DNA of 64,000 nucleotides, taken from Drosophila miranda. Its lineage: Eukaryota > Arthropoda > Insecta > Diptera > Drosophilidae. Shown here piece after piece: positions 44,821 through 55,843 of this stretch. Location: contig NC_046674.1 in assembly GCF_003369915.1 (NCBI RefSeq), forward strand, positions 26,539,657 to 26,603,656. Reading direction: 5' to 3'. Both the position numbers and the translations under genes were made by a program. The notes under the pieces are model-generated. The model had not been told where the DNA came from and made no database searches. It was given only the letters and a program-made list of their open reading frames with translations. How positions within the stretch are numbered: position 1 is the first letter of the stretch; every line of letters starts with the position of its first letter.

Positions 44821-45929
44821 TATACCCGATACTCAAAATGAGTATTGGAGTATATTAGATTTGTGGTAAAAGTGGATGTGTGTAACGTCCAGAAGGAATC
44901 GTTTCCGACCCCATAAAGTATATATATTCCTGATCAGCATCAATAGCCGAGTCGATTGAGCCCTGTCTGTCTGTCCGTCTGTCCGTCCGTCCGTCCCCTT
45001 CAGCGCCTAGTGCTCAAAGACTATAAGAGCTAGAGCAACGATGTTTTGGATCCAGACTTCTGTGATATGTCACTGCTACAAAAATATTTCAAAACTTCGC
45101 CCCGCCCACTTCCGCCCCCACAAAGGACGAAAATCTGTGGCATCCACAATTTTAAAAATATGAGAAAACCAAAAACGTAGAATTGTAGAGAATGACCATA
45201 TCTCTAAGACTGCGGAATCTGAATTGGATCGTATAATTATTATAGCCAGCATCAAGAAAACAATTTCATTTTTTCTCGCCCTGTCTCTCTCTAACACACA
45301 CGTAGCATAGGCGGCTTTGCTTAGAGTAAAACATTAGCGCCTAGATCTCAGAGACTACAAAAGCTAGAGCAACCAAATTTGGTATCCACACTCCTAATAT
45401 ATCGGACCGAGACGAGTTTGTTTCAAAATTTCGCCACACCCCCTTCCGCCCCCGCAAAGGACGAAAATCTGGGGATATTCAAAAATCTCAGAGACTATCA
45501 AGGCTAGAGTAACCAAATTTGGTATACGCACTCCTGTTAGATGTTACTATAAAACGTGTATCTCCAAATTTCGCCCCACTTCCTTCCGCCCACACAAAGG
45601 ACGAAAATCTGTTGCATCCACAATATTGCACATTCGAGAAAACTAAAAACGCAGAATCATAGATAATGACCATATCTATCAGATTGCTGAATCTGAATCT
45701 GGATCAGATCAGATCATTTTTATAGCCAATAGGAACAAATCAATTTGCAGTGGCTACGCAGCGCCCGACGTCACGCTCAGACTGATTTTCTGTCTCTCTC
45801 GCACGCACTCTTTGTCGTGTCGTTTAATATTAGCGGCGTCTGCCGGAGGAGAGCCATACTGACTTAGTATCGAGTATAACCGTAGAGTTGCGGTGTCCGC
45901 AGCAACTCACAACGTTCCCCCTCGTTTTT
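44821..45929 (+). mobile_element. Helentron array unit 2
   Basis: Same structure as unit 1, with a short GTCC tract and TCGAGTATAACC near the end. Confidence 0.9.
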
Positions 45930-47048
45930 TATACCCGATACTCAAAATGAGTATTGGAGTATATTAGATTTGTGGTAAAAGTGGATGTGTGTAACGTCCA
46001 GAAGGAATCGTTTCCGACCCCATAAAGTATATATATTCTTGATCAGCATCAATAGCCGAGTCGATTGAGCCCTGTCTGTCTGTCCGTCCGTCCGTCTGTC
46101 CGTCTGTCCGTCCCCTTCAGCGCCTAGTGCTCAAAGACTATAAGAGCTAGAGCAACGATGTTTTGGATCCAGACTTCTGTGATATGTCACTGCTACAAAA
46201 ATATTTCAAAACTTCGCCCCGCCCACTTCCGCCCCCACAAAGGACGAAAATCTGTGGCATCCACAATTTTAAAAATATGAGAAAACCAAAAACGTAGAAT
46301 TGTAGAGAATGACCATATCTCTAAGACTGCGGAATCTGAATTGGATCGTATAATTATTATAGACAGCATCAAGAAAACAATTTCATTTTTTCTCGCCCTG
46401 TCTCTCTCTAACACACACGTAGCATAGGCGGCTTTGCTTAGAGTAAAACATTAGCGCCTAGATCTCAGAGACTACAAAAGCTAGAGCAACCAAATTTGGT
46501 ATCCACACTCCTAATATATCGGACCGAGACGAGTTTGTTTCAAAATTTCGCCACACCCCCTTCCGCCCCCGCAAAGGACGAAAATCTGGGGATATTCAAA
46601 AATCTCAGAGACTATCAAGGCTAGAGTAACCAAATTTGGTATACGCACTCCTGTTAGATGTTACTATAAAACGTGTATCTCCAAATTTCGCCCCACTTCC
46701 TTCCGCCCACACAAAGGACGAAAATCTGTTGCATCCACAATATTGCACATTCGAGAAAACTAAAAACGCAGAATCATAGATAATGACCATATCTATCAGA
46801 TTGCTGAATCTGAATCTGGATCAGATCAGATCATTTTTATAGCCAATAGGAACAAATCAATTTGCAGTGGCTACGCAGCGCCCGACGTCACGCTCAGACT
46901 GATTTTCTGTCTCTCTCGCACGCACTCTTTGTCGTGTCGTTTAATATTAGCGGCGTCTGCTGGAAGAGAGCCATACTGACTTAGTATCGGGTATAACCGT
47001 AGAGTTGCGGTGTCCGCAGCAACTCACAACGTTCCCCCTCGTTTTTGT
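45930..47048 (+). mobile_element. Helentron array unit 3
   Basis: Same structure. The linker to unit 4 is GTTTTTG, and CTGCTGGAAGAG replaces CTGCCGGAGGAG near the end. Confidence 0.9.
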
Positions 47049-48218
47049 TATACCCGATACTCAAAATGAGTATTGGAGTATATTAGATTTGTGGTAAAAG
47101 TGGATGTGTGTAACGTCCAGAAGGAATCGTTTCCGACCCCATAAAGTATATATATTCTTGATCAGCATCAATAGCCGAGTCGATTGAGCCCTGTCTGTCT
47201 GTCCGTCTGTCCGTCCGTCCGTCCGTCCGTCCGTCCGTCCGTCCGTCCGTCCGTCCGTCCGTCCGTCCGTCCGTCCGTCCGTCCCCTTCAGCGCCTAGTG
47301 CTCAAAGACTATAAGAGCTAGAGCAACGATGTTTTGGATCCAGACTTCTGTGATATGTCACTGCTACAAAAATATTTCAAAACTTCGCCCCGCCCACTTC
47401 CGCCCCCACAAAGGACGAAAATCTGTGGCATCCACAATTTTAAAGATATGAGAAAACCAAAAACGTAGAATTGTAGAGAATGACCATATCTCTAAGACTG
47501 CGGAATCTGAATTGGATCGTATAATTATTATAGCCAGCATCAAGAAAACAATTTCATTTTTTCTCGCCCTGTCTCTCTCTAACACACACGTAGCATAGGC
47601 GGCTTTGCTTAGAGTAAAACATTAGCGCCTAGATCTCAGAGACTACAAAAGCTAGAGCAACCAAATTTGGTATCCACACTCCTAATATATCGGACCGAGA
47701 CGAGTTTGTTTCAAAATTTCGCCACACCCCCTTCCGCCCCCGCAAAGGACGAAAATCTGGGGATATTCAAAAATCTCAGAGACTATCAAGGCTAGAGTAA
47801 CCAAATTTGGTATCCGCACTCCTGTTAGATGTTACTATAAAACGTGTATCTCAAAATTTCGCCCCACTTCCTTCCGCCCACACAAAGGACGAAAATCTGT
47901 TGCATCCACAATATTGCCATTCGAGAAAACTAAAAACGCAGAATCATAGATAATGACCATATCTATCAGATTGCTGAATCTGAATCTGGATCAGATCAGA
48001 TCATTTTTATAGCCAATAGGAACAAATCAATTTGCAGTGGCTACGCAGCGCCCGACGTCACGCTCAGACTGATTTTCTGTCTCTCTCGCACGCACTCGTT
48101 GTCGTGTCGTTTAATATTAGCGGCGTCTGCCGGAAGAGAGCCATACTGACTTAGTATCGGGTATAACCGTAGAGTTGCGGTGTCCGCAGCAACTCACAAC
48201 GTTCCCCCTCGTTTTTGT
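47049..48218 (+). mobile_element. Helentron array unit 4, expanded GTCC tract
   Basis: Longest unit (1170 bases) because the (GTCC)n tract runs from about 47197 to 47284. Confidence 0.9.
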
Positions 48219-49360
48219 TATACCCGATACTCAAAATGAGTATTGGAGTATATTAGATTTGTGGTAAAAGTGGATGTGTGTAACGTCCAGAAGGAATCGT
48301 TTCCGACCCCATAAAGTATATATATTCTTGATCAGCATCAATAGCCGAGTCGATTGAGCCCTGTCTGTCTGTCCGTCTGTCCGTCCGTCCGTCCGTCCGT
48401 CCGTCCGTCCGTCCGTCCGTCCGTCCGTCCGTCCCCTTCAGCGCCTAGTGCTCAAAGACTATAAGAGCTAGAGCAACGATGTTTTGGATCCAGACTTCTG
48501 TGATATGTCACTGCTACAAAAATATTTCAAAACTTCGCCCCGCCCACTTCCGCCCCCACAAAGGACGAAAATCTGTGGCATCCACAATTTTAAAGATATG
48601 AGAAAACCAAAAACGTAGAATTGTAGAGAATGACCATATCTCTAAGACTGCGGAATCTGAATTGGATCGTATAATTATTATGGCCAGCATCAAGAAAACA
48701 ATTTCATTTTTTCTCGCCCTGTCTCTCTCTAACACACACGTAGCATAGGCGGCTTTGCTTAGAGTAAAACATTAGCGCCTAGATCTCAGAGACTACAAAA
48801 GCTAGAGCAACCAAATTTGGTATCCACACTCCTAATATATCGGACCGAGACGAGTTTGTTTCAAAATTTCGCCACACCCCCTTCCGCCCCCGCAAAGGAC
48901 GAAAATCTGGGGATATTCAAAAATCTCAGAGACTATCAAGGCTAGAGTAACCAAATTTGGTATACGCACTCCTGTTTAATGTTACTATAAAACGTGTATC
49001 TCCAAATTTCGCCCCACTTCCTTCCGCCCACACAAAGGACGAAAATCTGTTGCATCCACAATATTGCACATTCGAGAAAACTAAAAACGCAGAATCATAG
49101 ATAATGACCATATCTATCAGATTGCTGAATCTGGATCAGATCAGATCATTTTTATAGCCAATAGGAACAAATCAATTTGCAGTGGCTACGCAGCGCCCGA
49201 CGTCACGCTCAGACTGATTTTCTGTCTCTCTCGCACGCACTCTTTGTCGTGTCGTTTTATATTAGCGGCGTCTGCCGGAGGAGAGCCATACTGACTTAGT
49301 ATCGAGTATAACCGTAGAGTTGCGGTGTCCGCAGCAACTCACAACGTTCCCCCTCGTTTT
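48219..49360 (+). mobile_element. Helentron array unit 5
   Basis: (GTCC)n tract about 48368-48434. It ends CCCCCTCGTTTT directly against AGTAGTTTCATTG of block D. Confidence 0.9.
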
Positions 49361-50243
49361 AGTAGTTTCATTGTTTGCCGACCAGAATATGACTAGTGTT
49401 TCAGAGTGAAGTCTGACCAGGCGTTGTAGACAATTGGATGCGTGTAGATGTATAACAGCACCCACATTAGGAACATGCAGAACATTAGGATCGGGTCTGC
49501 ACTGGAAAACACCAGTCTAAAATATTCGATTTGATGTCGGAATCAAAGGGTCCTGCTCCACGTACAAATTCACATACTATATTGTATCTATATTTATCTA
49601 TCACAGTGACCTGTGACATTCAGTGATCACAACTCTAAAATATGTAGATATTCCACATTCAAATTCGATTCCGATAACAAAAATAAAGTCAAGTCCAACA
49701 GAAAATAGTTCAGGATAAAGGATAAGCAAAACGGAACAACAAAGGAGCAAGTAGGTACCCCCCACCCTCCCATTGGTGGCCAATGGTGGCCCCCCACAGC
49801 CCATTGTCCAGCAGCGGTATGGGAGTGTATTCGTGTGTTCCTGTGTCCGTGTGTCGTTGGTTAATGTGTGGAAAATTATAAGCATTGGTGACTCTTGCAA
49901 TATCCCCACGCTGCAAGTGGTGCGCTGTCGCTGCCTCTGCCTCAGTCGCTGCTTACCGAAATAGCGCTGTTGCTGCAGTCGCTGCCGCTAGACCAATGTG
50001 TCTCTGTGTGTGTGTGTGGGGGGGGTTTTTTTTTGCTTATAGGTCAAGTTAAAAGTAAAAGTATCCAACACCATTTGAGCCGTGTCTTTGCTACTCGTCG
50101 CCCTCTTTCGCCCTTGTTCGTTCGCCCTCTCTCTCGTTATCATCCGATCCCTTTTGAGTCTTTTGAGTTTTTGCGAAACATTCGCGTTACGTATCCCCAA
50201 CCAGCAATGGAAATTGATTTCAACGTATCTCTCCCATTCGCAG
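49361..50243 (+). other. Truncated block D4 plus Tis11 upstream/intron DNA
   Basis: It joins block D in its middle (AGTAGTTTCATTG, equivalent to about 12738) and then matches 12861-13621. It ends in the acceptor AG at 50242-50243. No gene seen. Confidence 0.6.
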
Positions 50244-50435
50244 GTGGCCAGCGATCATCACCAGCCGCAGCAGCAACAGCAGCACCAGCACCATCAGCAG
50301 CAGACAGCGGATCAACTCGTCCTGGATATCAGCATGGAGCAGTCACAGTCGCAGCAGCACCGCTTCTATGGCGCCCTCACACGCACCATCTCACAGCCGG
50401 CTCAACAGCGCCACCCTCTGCACCAGCAGCAGATC

Positions 50436-50467
<32 letters not shown>

Positions 50468-51070
50468 GCAGGGTGTTGCCTCCTTGGTGACCATCATTGA
50501 GAATCTGGGGAACATGAATCTGCACCGTAAGCTCCAGCGCACACAGTTGGAGCCGCTGCTCCAACAGCCCATGAACATATCTCGGTGAGTGCCCCCCCTC
50601 CCAGATCTGTCAGATCTTTCATTATGCGCCAGACGTGCCTTACATGTGACTTACTCTTTCCCTTCGTTTGTGTGTTGCAGCTACAAGACGGAGCTGTGCC
50701 GCCCGTTCGAGGAGGCCGGCGAGTGCAAGTACGGAGAGAAGTGCCAGTTCGCGCACGGCTTCCACGAGCTGCGCAACCTGCAGCGCCATCCCAAGTACAA
50801 GACAGAGTACTGCCGCACCTTCCACAGCGTCGGCTTCTGCCCCTACGGGCCGCGCTGCCACTTTGTGCACAACGCGGACGAGGCCCGCGCTCAGCAGCAG
50901 GCCGCAGCCCAGGCGGAAGCGGATTGGGAGGACAGGCCAAGCAGATGCTGCAGAAGACCATGAGCACGCCGATGCAGCAGGAGGAGATGCCGCGCTTGCC
51001 CGTCTTCAACCGCCTGAGCTCTGCCGTGGAGGACTACCAGCAGAAGCTTCAGTCCAGCCTACTGCCCTAA
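50244..51070 (+). pseudogene. Tis11: Tis11 copy 3 (third zinc-finger copy): Gln-rich exon plus CCCH exon, internally deleted
   Basis: Exon 50244-50584 is Gln/His-rich with a longer CAG tract than copy 1. Donor GT at 50585-50586, acceptor AG at 50679-50680, zinc-finger exon from 50681. Both CCCH fingers are intact, with the expected CRPFEE after the first Cys (copy 1 has CHPFEE). The frame stops early at 50961-50963. The conserved C-terminal tail (MQQEEMPRLPVFNRLSS, TAA at 51068-51070) is in another frame, as in copies 1 and 2, so the internal loss precedes the duplications. The upstream motif reads RTQLEP. Confidence 0.85.
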
Positions 51071-51395
51071 GCAGCTCCAGCATCAGCATCAACACGAACA
51101 TCAACACAGTCAAGCCACACCTCACCTTCGCCTTCGCCTTCGCCTTCGCCCGAAATCTGATCTTGAAAACAAAACAAATAATACTTGTATACACGCACGC
51201 GACTGTATACAGATCTTCGGTCTTGCATTTATAGGACCTATTCGCGGACCCGCACACCCATTAGAACCCAGGCACTTTTGCTCTTGTTTAATATTTATGC
51301 AAAAATTTGACTAGTTATTACATGCGATCGGTCGTATTGAGAATCGATTATCAATCGATCCGATCAATGTATCAAAATCCAATCCAAAACATATA
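51071..51395 (+). other. Tis11 3' flank and LOA 3'-side target duplication
   Basis: Homologous to 14440-14758. TCCAAAACATATA at 51383-51395 marks the same LOA insertion site as copies 2 and 3. Confidence 0.65.
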
Positions 51396-54158
51396 GGTTA
51401 GGTTAGGTTAGGTTAACCCGGACGGCCCTCAGCGGTGCCACGCATAGGCCAATATGGCCCTTAGTTATCCGGATGGGGGGGTGTATGAACCATCGCGGGA
51501 GTGTTAATGTGGTTTTAAAAGTCCCCGAGAATCGAGGTGTTTTTAGCATAGGCCAGCAGTTCCTGTGGCGTCCTTTTGGAGGCATCTTCCAGTGATGCCA
51601 ACACTGGGGCGCCCAGGTATCTCCTCCTTGCCCTTGAGAGAGCCGGACAGTTGCAGATGAGATGTTCCAGGGTTTCGATAGCCCCAGGTTCCTCACATTT
51701 CCTACAACTGTCTCTGTTGGTGATGCCTAGCTTTGCTGCATGTGCAGCAGCCAGACAGTGACCTGTTAGTATCCCCACTAGCAATCTAGTCCTTTCGTGG
51801 TAGGTGCAGTAGGTAGTGGCTAAGTTTCTCGGTGCGCTCCTTGCACATTATCTTCGAGGTTCTGCAGGTGGTGGTACTCCTCCACCTGCTATCAGTCTGT
51901 GCTCTAGCCTGCTTCTCTAGATCGCCTTGTCTGTCTGCTTAGGATGTCTAATGCCTCCCTGCTCGCCAAGACAGTTCTGGAACTGACCGCGGACGACTGC
52001 ATGGATCTTATCGCCGCTTGGCTGTCGACGAATAGGTTGACCGCATCGTGTGCTCGTTCTGTTAGGAGAGCGACCTCCGCTGCCTTCCCGATGGCAAAAA
52101 CTTCTGCCTGGAATATGCTGCATTGGTCCGGTAGCTTATACGACAGCCTTATCTCAGGGTCTGTACAGTATAGGCCCGCTCCTACTCCTCCTTCCATCTT
52201 GGAGCCGTCTGTGTATATATTGAGGTGCTCAGTTTGGTCCCTTCCAATTTTCCAGTCTTCAGGTCCCAAAGATATGGTTGTTTTGACGTCAAGGCAAGTT
52301 TGGGGGGTCATGTAATCAGTTGATCTGGTCATGTCCCTGCCAATTGAACTGTGCCCGTATTCTTGTATGGATAGGTTTCCTGATGCTATAAGGCGTTGTG
52401 CTGCCTTTCCCGCAATCAGGCGAGCGTGAATGTCCAGGGGGTCGATTCCGAGTATAGTTTCGAGTGCTTTTGTTGGGGTTGACCTCAGCGCCCCTGTAAT
52501 ACAGAGCAGAGCCTGTCACTGAGTCTTTTCCATAAGCTTATGGTATGTCTTCTTTTCAATAGCCTGCCACCACACTAAGGCTCCATACAGCAGAGTTGGT
52601 CGCACCACCGAGATGTAGATCCAGTGCATTAGAGCAGGTGACAGGCCCCATGTGCTGCTGAGCATCTTCTTGGATGCATAAAGCGCAATGGTAGCCTTCT
52701 TCACCCTTTCCACTACATTGGGCCTCCATGCCAGCTTGCTGTCCAGTACTGTGCCTAGGTATTTCACCTGTGATTTTGGAGTCAGCCTAGTTTGGTCAAT
52801 TTTCGGGGGGGTCCATATCGGTACCTTGTACCTCTTGGTAAAGAGGTCTTGTCCGCGTTGATACTGAGTCCTACCTCTTCCGCCCACTCACGTATCTCCC
52901 TGAGTGTACGTTCCATTATGGAGCTGAGGGTCGATGGACATACACCCGTAATAAGTATGCTTATGTCATCTGCATAGGCTGTTATTTTTGGGGCCTTCCT
53001 TTCAAATCTCTTAATGAGTTCATCGATCACCAAATTCCACAGTAGTGGCGATAGGACTCCACCTTGAGGTGTGCCTCTGTGTGCCCCCTTTACCATGGAA
53101 GCGGTGCCCCACTCCGATTGCACCCGTCTACAACTTAGGAGGTTTTTGATCCAGACGTTGATTGCAGGGTGTATGTTATTCGCTTCTAGGCGACTTGTTA
53201 TTGCGGTTGTTGACACGTTGTTGAATGCTCCTGAGATGTCCACAAATGCTCCCAAAGCATACTTTTTGTTGTGAAGGGCGCTCTCGATGGTGGCTACTAG
53301 CGAGTGTAGTGCCGTCTCCACCGATTTCCCCTTGGTGTAGGCGTGTTGGTTTATTGACATCAGTCCCCCTACCTCATTCCTGATGTGTAAATCCAACAGC
53401 TTTTCTAGTGTTTTTAGTAGAAAGGAGGTAAGGCTTATCGGTCTGTAATCCTTGGGACTCACGTGGCTGCACTTTCCTGCCTTAGGGAGGAAGACAACCC
53501 TCGAGGCTCTCCATTGGATGGGGATATAGCCTGTACTTAGGCATGCTGAGTATATTGAGAAGAGCCATGGGGTAATAACCTCTTTGGTCAACTGCATCAT
53601 GGCTGGGAATATCCCGTCCAGTCCTGGTGCTTTTATGGCCGCGAAGGAGTCTATGGCCCAGTGGATTCTCTTAGTGGTTAACAGACCTATTGGGGGGTGC
53701 TGTTCCTCAGTTGCTAGGTCCTGATGCTCCTTGGCGTCAGTGACCTCGGTGCATCCAGGGAAGTGCGCCTCCATTAGTGCTGTTAGGGCTTCTTTACTGC
53801 CCTCTGTCCACTGTCCGTTGTCTAGTTTTAGTTGGCTCTGTACTGTGGGCTGCTTTGAGAGCAGCTTCCGGAGCCTAGCGGTTTCGGGCACTTTCTCAAT
53901 GTTGGAGCAGAAGTTTCTCCACGAGTTCCTTTGTGCCTTACGTATTTCCTTCTTGTAGATCCTAAGTAGGATTTTATATTCCTCATTGACAATCTCTTCG
54001 TTCGCTTGTTTGGCGATCTTGAAGAATTCCTTGAGGTTGTTCCTCTGGAGAGAGAGATCTCGGTTCCACCAGAGTGGCTTGGACCTCCTCTTCGTTCTCG
54101 AGGGTTTGCACGATGCATGGTAGGCGTTCAGTAACTCGTTGGATAGGGTCTTTAGGGA
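51396..54158 (-). mobile_element. LOA LINE copy 4, 5'-truncated, recombinant
   Basis: The 3' end matches the Tis11-site copies: four GGTTA units, CAATCTAGTCC at about 51784 as in copy 2, and the RNase H deletion at about 51931. From about 52356 leftward in element sense it shares variants with copy 5, such as CCCGTATTCTTG and GTGCCCCCTTTACC. The 5' break after TTTAGGGA (54158) is identical in copy 5. It lacks endonuclease and ORF1. Confidence 0.88.
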
Positions 54159-54242
54159 GGAGGTCTTTTGGGGAGAGTGAAACTTGCTCCAAAACTTTTG
54201 AAGGCAAAGAAAGTGAATTTCAACCGTAAATCGGGGTCGCAT
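51515..54242 (-). pseudogene. LOA ORF2 copy 4, RT-RNase H remnant with chimeric start
   Basis: The RT frame begins at an ATG in flanking DNA (54240-54242), adds about 28 non-LINE codons, then enters ORF2 at SLKTLSNELLN. It keeps the domain before RT, PKAGK, DISGAFN, TPQGG and YADD. A 10-base deletion near 52847 shifts the frame after SINADKT. The thumb and RNase H start (YTDGSKMEGG) lie in other frames, and the RNase H catalytic end is deleted. Confidence 0.82.
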
Positions 54243-55024
54243 CTCCCCACCCCCTCACCCCCTCGCCACACCCCTTTTAGCCGCTGCCTCGTTGCTGTAA
54301 CAAATTGATAGGCGCTTAGAGCCGGTTGCCGCCTGCCGCTTGCAACTTGCCGGTTGCTGGAAAGTGAAATTATTTCTATTTACGCTTCAATTATTGAATG
54401 ATTTTCGTTCATTTATTGGCCGGCCATTTACTGCGATGGTGGATGGGGGACATCGCAGGCATCGCAGGAAGTCCAAAGGATCTTTATTAAATAAAGTTCG
54501 TTAATATGAATAATAATATTTAATAATAAAATATAATAAATCAAATATTTATATATTTAAGTAAAATATTTTTATATTTCAAATAATTATAATAAATAAT
54601 AAATATGTATGTATATATTAAATTTATTTTTGTTTCAATACTGAAGAGATTGTGCCACACATTGCAACAACAGAGCACGGGTCGCAGGAACAGCCCCGGA
54701 TCGGTCGGCCCTCAGGCCCATTGTATCGTCCATCGCAATCCCATCGGGTCCATCCTGGCGCAGGGACCTCCACAAAGTGAATGGAATCGTATTCGTATTC
54801 GTATTCGTAGTAGGCGTGCCCTCCTCGACAGAGTACTCAGATTTGTGCCCACAAATTGTCAGGAATCGTGCCAGTCAGTCCAGTCGGAGTTTAATTCAGA
54901 ATCGAAAAGGTTTTCGTCGGCTTGAGAGCTTTGTGAATTGTGAAATTGTTGTTTGGAGTTTTGTTTGTGTTTCTCGATTTTCATTTTTCATTTTTCAGTT
55001 TTCGATTTTTGTTATTTGTTCGAA
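54159..55024 (+). other. Spacer and 5' region of the tail-anchored gene, unit 1
   Basis: Unrelated to LOA. It includes an AT-rich stretch (54500-54640), an ATTCGT microsatellite (about 54787-54809) and the putative 5' UTR. Homologous to 60207-61064. No promoter motif that I would trust. Confidence 0.5.
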
Positions 55025-55843
55025 ATGGACCTGGACCTCCTTTCCAGTAAGGAGTCGTTGGACAAGTGCGTGGAGTTTGACCTGCCCCCGGTCGCGGTGG
55101 GCGACAGCACCCGCGGATGCATCATCCGTAACCAGCGCGTTGCCATTTCGGGCACGTTCCAGAGCAAACCGAAGGCTGCTGCTTCGGCCAAGAAGAACGC
55201 GACTCCTGGGCGTGGCACCACACGCGGCGGCAAGGCGACTCCTGGGCGTGGCACCACACGCGGCGGCAACGCGACGCCCGCAGCGGAGACCGGGGGACGT
55301 CCGAGTCGCAACAGCAGCAAGCAGAGCGCTCCTCCTGGTCGTCGCGCGATTTCCCAAGGCCTGGACAACCCACCCGTCCGGGGGCGCTCTGTGGGAGGGT
55401 ACTCGCTGCGCAGTCGCAGCGCTGTGTCGATGGCCAGGGCCAGAGTGCTGATCACATCCTTGCCAGGCGAACGGCGGGAGGAGGACGCACCCCAAGGCCG
55501 CTGCTACGGACCGCAGAGACGCCGCTCGTACCTGGATCTGGACCAGGATCTGGCCCAGCTGAACTGGACCGGCCATCAGGAGGATGCTGGCCCACGCCAC
55601 CCATTCAGCGGCTCGGCTCGTCGCCAGGGCGGGCGGGTGGCGCCTCTCCACCCGGGCACCCGCATGGAGCCCGCCGGGCAGAGCCACTCACAGGTGTCCG
55701 TGCCCCCCATGGCACACTTCCGTCGGCTATGCCGCGCTCTGGATCGTCACTACAGTCCCCTGTCGCACTTCCTCGTGTTCCTGGCTGGGATGCTGGCCAC
55801 TCTGCTGTGCGTGGCCCTGACGCCCGCCAACCAATATCTCTAA
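55025..55843 (+). CDS. Unrecognised basic tail-anchored membrane protein, copy 1
   Basis: 272 codons from ATG 55025-55027 in good context (CGAAATGG); the open frame extends upstream without another ATG. It starts MDLDLLSSKESLDKCVEFDLPP. Two 12-residue repeats of type (K/N)ATPGRGTTRGG are encoded by 55196-55267. Arg-rich regions follow (YSLRSRS, GPQRRRSYLDLDQDL). A hydrophobic segment at about residues 248-266 (FLVFLAGMLATLLCVAL) leaves a five-residue tail, NQYL at the end. This suggests a tail-anchored ER or nuclear-envelope protein with a basic cytosolic or nuclear domain; that is inference. I do not recognise the family. AATAAA lies at 55999-56004. A second copy is at 61065. Confidence 0.75.
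   Translation: MDLDLLSSKESLDKCVEFDLPPVAVGDSTRGCIIRNQRVAISGTFQSKPKAAASAKKNATPGRGTTRGGKATPGRGTTRGGNATPAAETGGRPSRNSSKQSAPPGRRAISQGLDNPPVRGRSVGGYSLRSRSAVSMARARVLITSLPGERREEDAPQGRCYGPQRRRSYLDLDQDLAQLNWTGHQEDAGPRHPFSGSARRQGGRVAPLHPGTRMEPAGQSHSQVSVPPMAHFRRLCRALDRHYSPLSHFLVFLAGMLATLLCVALTPANQYL
55196..55267 (+). repeat. 36-bp coding minisatellite, two units
   Basis: Two tandem units encoding NATPGRGTTRGG and KATPGRGTTRGG. Unit 2 of the tandem duplication has three (61236-61343). Confidence 0.95.

Larger units (their letters stand above)
43713..49360 (+). repeat. Head-to-tail array of five INE-1/SGM-type Helentrons
   Basis: Five direct units of about 1.11-1.17 kb starting at 43713, 44821, 45930, 47049 and 48219. 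Each has the terminal hairpin, conserved core, (GTCC)n microsatellite and the ACAACGTTCCCCCTCG end. Units are nearly identical; length differs mainly in the GTCC tract. The array lies between block F4 and the truncated block D4. Confidence 0.92.

Noticed and set aside
43713..49360. Regular repeats as a CRISPR array
   Set aside because: Units exceed 1 kb, are Helentrons with known core sequence, and the genome is eukaryotic.
50244..51070. Tis11 copies as processed retrocopies
   Set aside because: Introns with proper GT-AG ends and flanking intron/UTR DNA are retained, so duplication was at the DNA level.
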